Shown piece by piece: positions 62,464 through 64,000 of a DNA stretch of 64,000 bases. Both the position numbers and the translations under genes were made by a program. This DNA comes from Heliobacterium mobile (GTDB taxonomy: Bacteria; Bacillota; Desulfitobacteriia; Heliobacteriales; Heliobacteriaceae). Positions within the stretch are counted from its first letter, which is position 1; every line of letters begins with the position of its first letter. Location of the stretch: assembly GCF_009720735.1 (NCBI RefSeq), contig NZ_WNKU01000008.1, forward strand, positions 1-64,000. Reading direction: 5' to 3'. A model generated the notes under the pieces. The model was not told the origin of the DNA, searched no databases, and saw only the letters and a program-made list of their open reading frames with translations.

Positions 62464-63560
62464 TCCCCTTCCTCCCGGCTCCAGGGCATCGTACCACGGT
62501 AAATTACTTTCGGCGCTGCCTCCGACCCTTCGGCACTCTCTTCAATCACACCGATGGGGAAGCACTGTTCACCCTGAGCGGTCAACAGTTCCGATACCCG
62601 TTCCGCGTCGTCAGCCCCTACGATGACGGCAAGACCAATACCGCAGTTGAAGGTCCGAAGCATCTCGCTCTCGGCTACGTTTCCTTTGGCTTTTAGTACC
62701 GAAAAAACGGGCGGAATCGGCCATTGTCCCAGTTCGATGGCCGCCTGAACACCCTTGGGAAGAACTCTGGGGACGTTTTCAGTGATACCGCCGCCAGTGA
62801 TATGAGCCATTCCTTTGATGTCGATTTCGTTGAGTACCGACAAGACCGGTTTCACATAGATCCGAGTCGGTGTGAGCAACTCTTCTCCTACCGTTTTTCC
62901 CAGTTCCGGTAGGAACGTATCCGTATTATGGCCGCAATGGTCAAAAAATACCTTGCGAGCTAGCGAGTAACCATTGCTATGCAGACCAGATGAAGGGATA
63001 CCGAGAATGACATCGCCGGGACAAATGGTCGAGCCGTTGATAATTTTTTTCCGGTCGACGACTCCAACTGTGAACCCAGCCACATCATAATCTTCTTCAG
63101 CGTAAAAACCGGGCATTTCTGCCGTCTCACCGCCGATGAGAGCGCATCCGGCCTGACGGCACCCTTCAGCGACGCCGGAGACAACGGCGGCGACCTTCTC
63201 TGGTGTTAATTTCCCTACAGCGAGGTAATCTAAAAAGAACAGCGGTTCGGCACCCTGAACCAGGATATCGTTCACACACATGGCCACACAGTCGATGCCG
63301 ATCGAGTCGTGACGGTCCATCATCATGGCGACACGCAGCTTCGTTCCAACCCCGTCAGTGCCGGAGACAAGGACAGGTTCCTCGTACTGTTTGGCATTGA
63401 GGGCGAAGAGTCCTCCAAAACCGCCGATATCGGTGAGCACTTCCCGACGGAAGGTGCTTTTTACGTGTCCCTTCATCATTTCGACGGCTTGGTTGCCGGC
63501 GGTGATGTCCACGCCGGCTTGGGCGTATGTGAGGCCTGTTGTTTTTTCTGTTTCCGTCAT
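62460..63560 (-). CDS. purM: Phosphoribosylformylglycinamidine cyclo-ligase
   Basis: 366 residues; three ATG codons in a row (63566, 63563, 63560) follow AGGAGG, and the third has the best spacing. [29 protein letters not shown], the [23 protein letters not shown] block, and [14 protein letters not shown]-type HITGGG. Makes AIR. It is four bases from purF. Confidence 0.97.
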   Translation of the reverse strand: MTETEKTTGLTYAQAGVDITAGNQAVEMMKGHVKSTFRREVLTDIGGFGGLFALNAKQYEEPVLVSGTDGVGTKLRVAMMMDRHDSIGIDCVAMCVNDILVQGAEPLFFLDYLAVGKLTPEKVAAVVSGVAEGCRQAGCALIGGETAEMPGFYAEEDYDVAGFTVGVVDRKKIINGSTICPGDVILGIPSSGLHSNGYSLARKVFFDHCGHNTDTFLPELGKTVGEELLTPTRIYVKPVLSVLNEIDIKGMAHITGGGITENVPRVLPKGVQAAIELGQWPIPPVFSVLKAKGNVAESEMLRTFNCGIGLAVIVGADDAERVSELLTAQGEQCFPIGVIEESAEGSEAAPKVIYRGTMPWSREEGE

Positions 63561-63570
63561 CATCATCCTC

Positions 63571-64000
63571 CTAGCAGCCGCAACCTTCCATGGTGTACTT
63601 GTCCAAACCGACTGGGATTTCTATAGGATATTCCCCGTTGAAGCAGGCCATGCAGTAGGTATTGCGGGAAACGTTTGCGTTTTGCCCTATCATGGCCGCG
63701 AGGAGGCCTTCCTCAGACAAGTAGTGGAGGCTGTCAGCACCAATCATTTGACGGACCTCTTCCACTGTTTTGGTGGCGGCAACCAATTCTTTCCGTACAG
63801 ACGTATCGATGCCATAGTAACAAGGCTGGGTAATCGGCGGCGAAGAAACGAGCATGTGCACTTCTTTAGCACCGGCTTGGCGAAGCATCTGAACGATCTT
63901 TCCGCTCGTCGTCCCCCGCACGATGGAGTCGTCGATCATGATCACTCGTTTGCCTTCCACAGCCTTGGCGACAGCATTGAGCTTTAACCGTACCGCTTGA
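63571..64000 (-). CDS. purF: Amidophosphoribosyltransferase, C-terminal part
   Basis: The gene runs off the right end of the window. The part seen begins [17 protein letters not shown] and has the PRPP loop [16 protein letters not shown], then [19 protein letters not shown], and the Cys-rich end [14 protein letters not shown]. It makes phosphoribosylamine, the first step of purine synthesis. The chain ends MEGCGC. The order purF-purM-purN-purH-purD is that of Firmicutes. Confidence 0.96.
   Translation of the reverse strand, partial: QAVRLKLNAVAKAVEGKRVIMIDDSIVRGTTSGKIVQMLRQAGAKEVHMLVSSPPITQPCYYGIDTSVRKELVAATKTVEEVRQMIGADSLHYLSEEGLLAAMIGQNANVSRNTYCMACFNGEYPIEIPVGLDKYTMEGCGC

Overview
The window looks like chromosome from a spore-forming, low-to-mid GC Firmicute of the class Clostridia. 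The evidence is the short-form HisG with a separate HisZ, a YerC/YecD-type TrpR-like gene heading the his operon, purFMNHD gene order, two-gene cassettes of tiny Gly-rich hydrophobic proteins of the YjcZ/SscA type, frequent TTG and GTG starts behind strong AGGAGG-type ribosome binding sites, and many chemoreceptors. A Ycf46-like AAA+ ATPase next to a DUF1257 (Ycf35-type) protein would fit a member of the Heliobacteriaceae, but that is inference; no photosynthesis gene is present to prove it.

Bases 1-16300 are an accessory, decaying region. A unit of two tiny membrane proteins, a soluble chemoreceptor and a convergent gene of unknown family occurs at 1-2226 and again, damaged, at 5884-7447. 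Between and after the copies lie broken tyrosine recombinases, a methyltransferase fragment, a jacalin-like lectin, three copies of a hairpin repeat that holds a Shine-Dalgarno-like sequence in one arm, a NapH-like polyferredoxin, a large DUF4157/clan CD-peptidase-like protein that resembles contractile-injection-system cargo, an orphan PAS domain, and an ISL3-family insertion sequence with clear inverted repeats, an 8-9 bp target duplication and a frameshifted transposase.

Bases 16400-31600 are mostly housekeeping: a KimA-type potassium transporter, two small membrane proteins, a complete histidine operon on the minus strand (yerC-hisZ-hisG-hisD-hisC-hisB-hisH-hisA-hisF-hisIE), tatA, a long coiled-coil protein whose N-terminal half resembles a catalytically dead exonuclease VII large subunit, and an HD-GYP phosphodiesterase.

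Bases 31700-48500 carry an MTA/SAH deaminase-type amidohydrolase, an SNF2-family helicase translationally coupled to a helical-repeat protein, a nitroreductase, several unknown genes, a VanW-domain surface protein, the Ycf46-like AAA+/DUF1257/unknown three-gene module, a sugar nucleotidyltransferase, a Cache-HAMP chemoreceptor, an EcsC-family protein and an MFS transporter.

Bases 48600-64000 contain a MacAB-like efflux operon with an unusually long adaptor coiled coil, a CDF metal transporter, an amidase fused to a divergent polysaccharide deacetylase, DinB and DoxX family proteins, a soluble chemoreceptor with a sugar-diacid-type sensor, a CBS-pair protein, and the distal part of the purine operon (purF', purM, purN, purH, purD) running off the right end.
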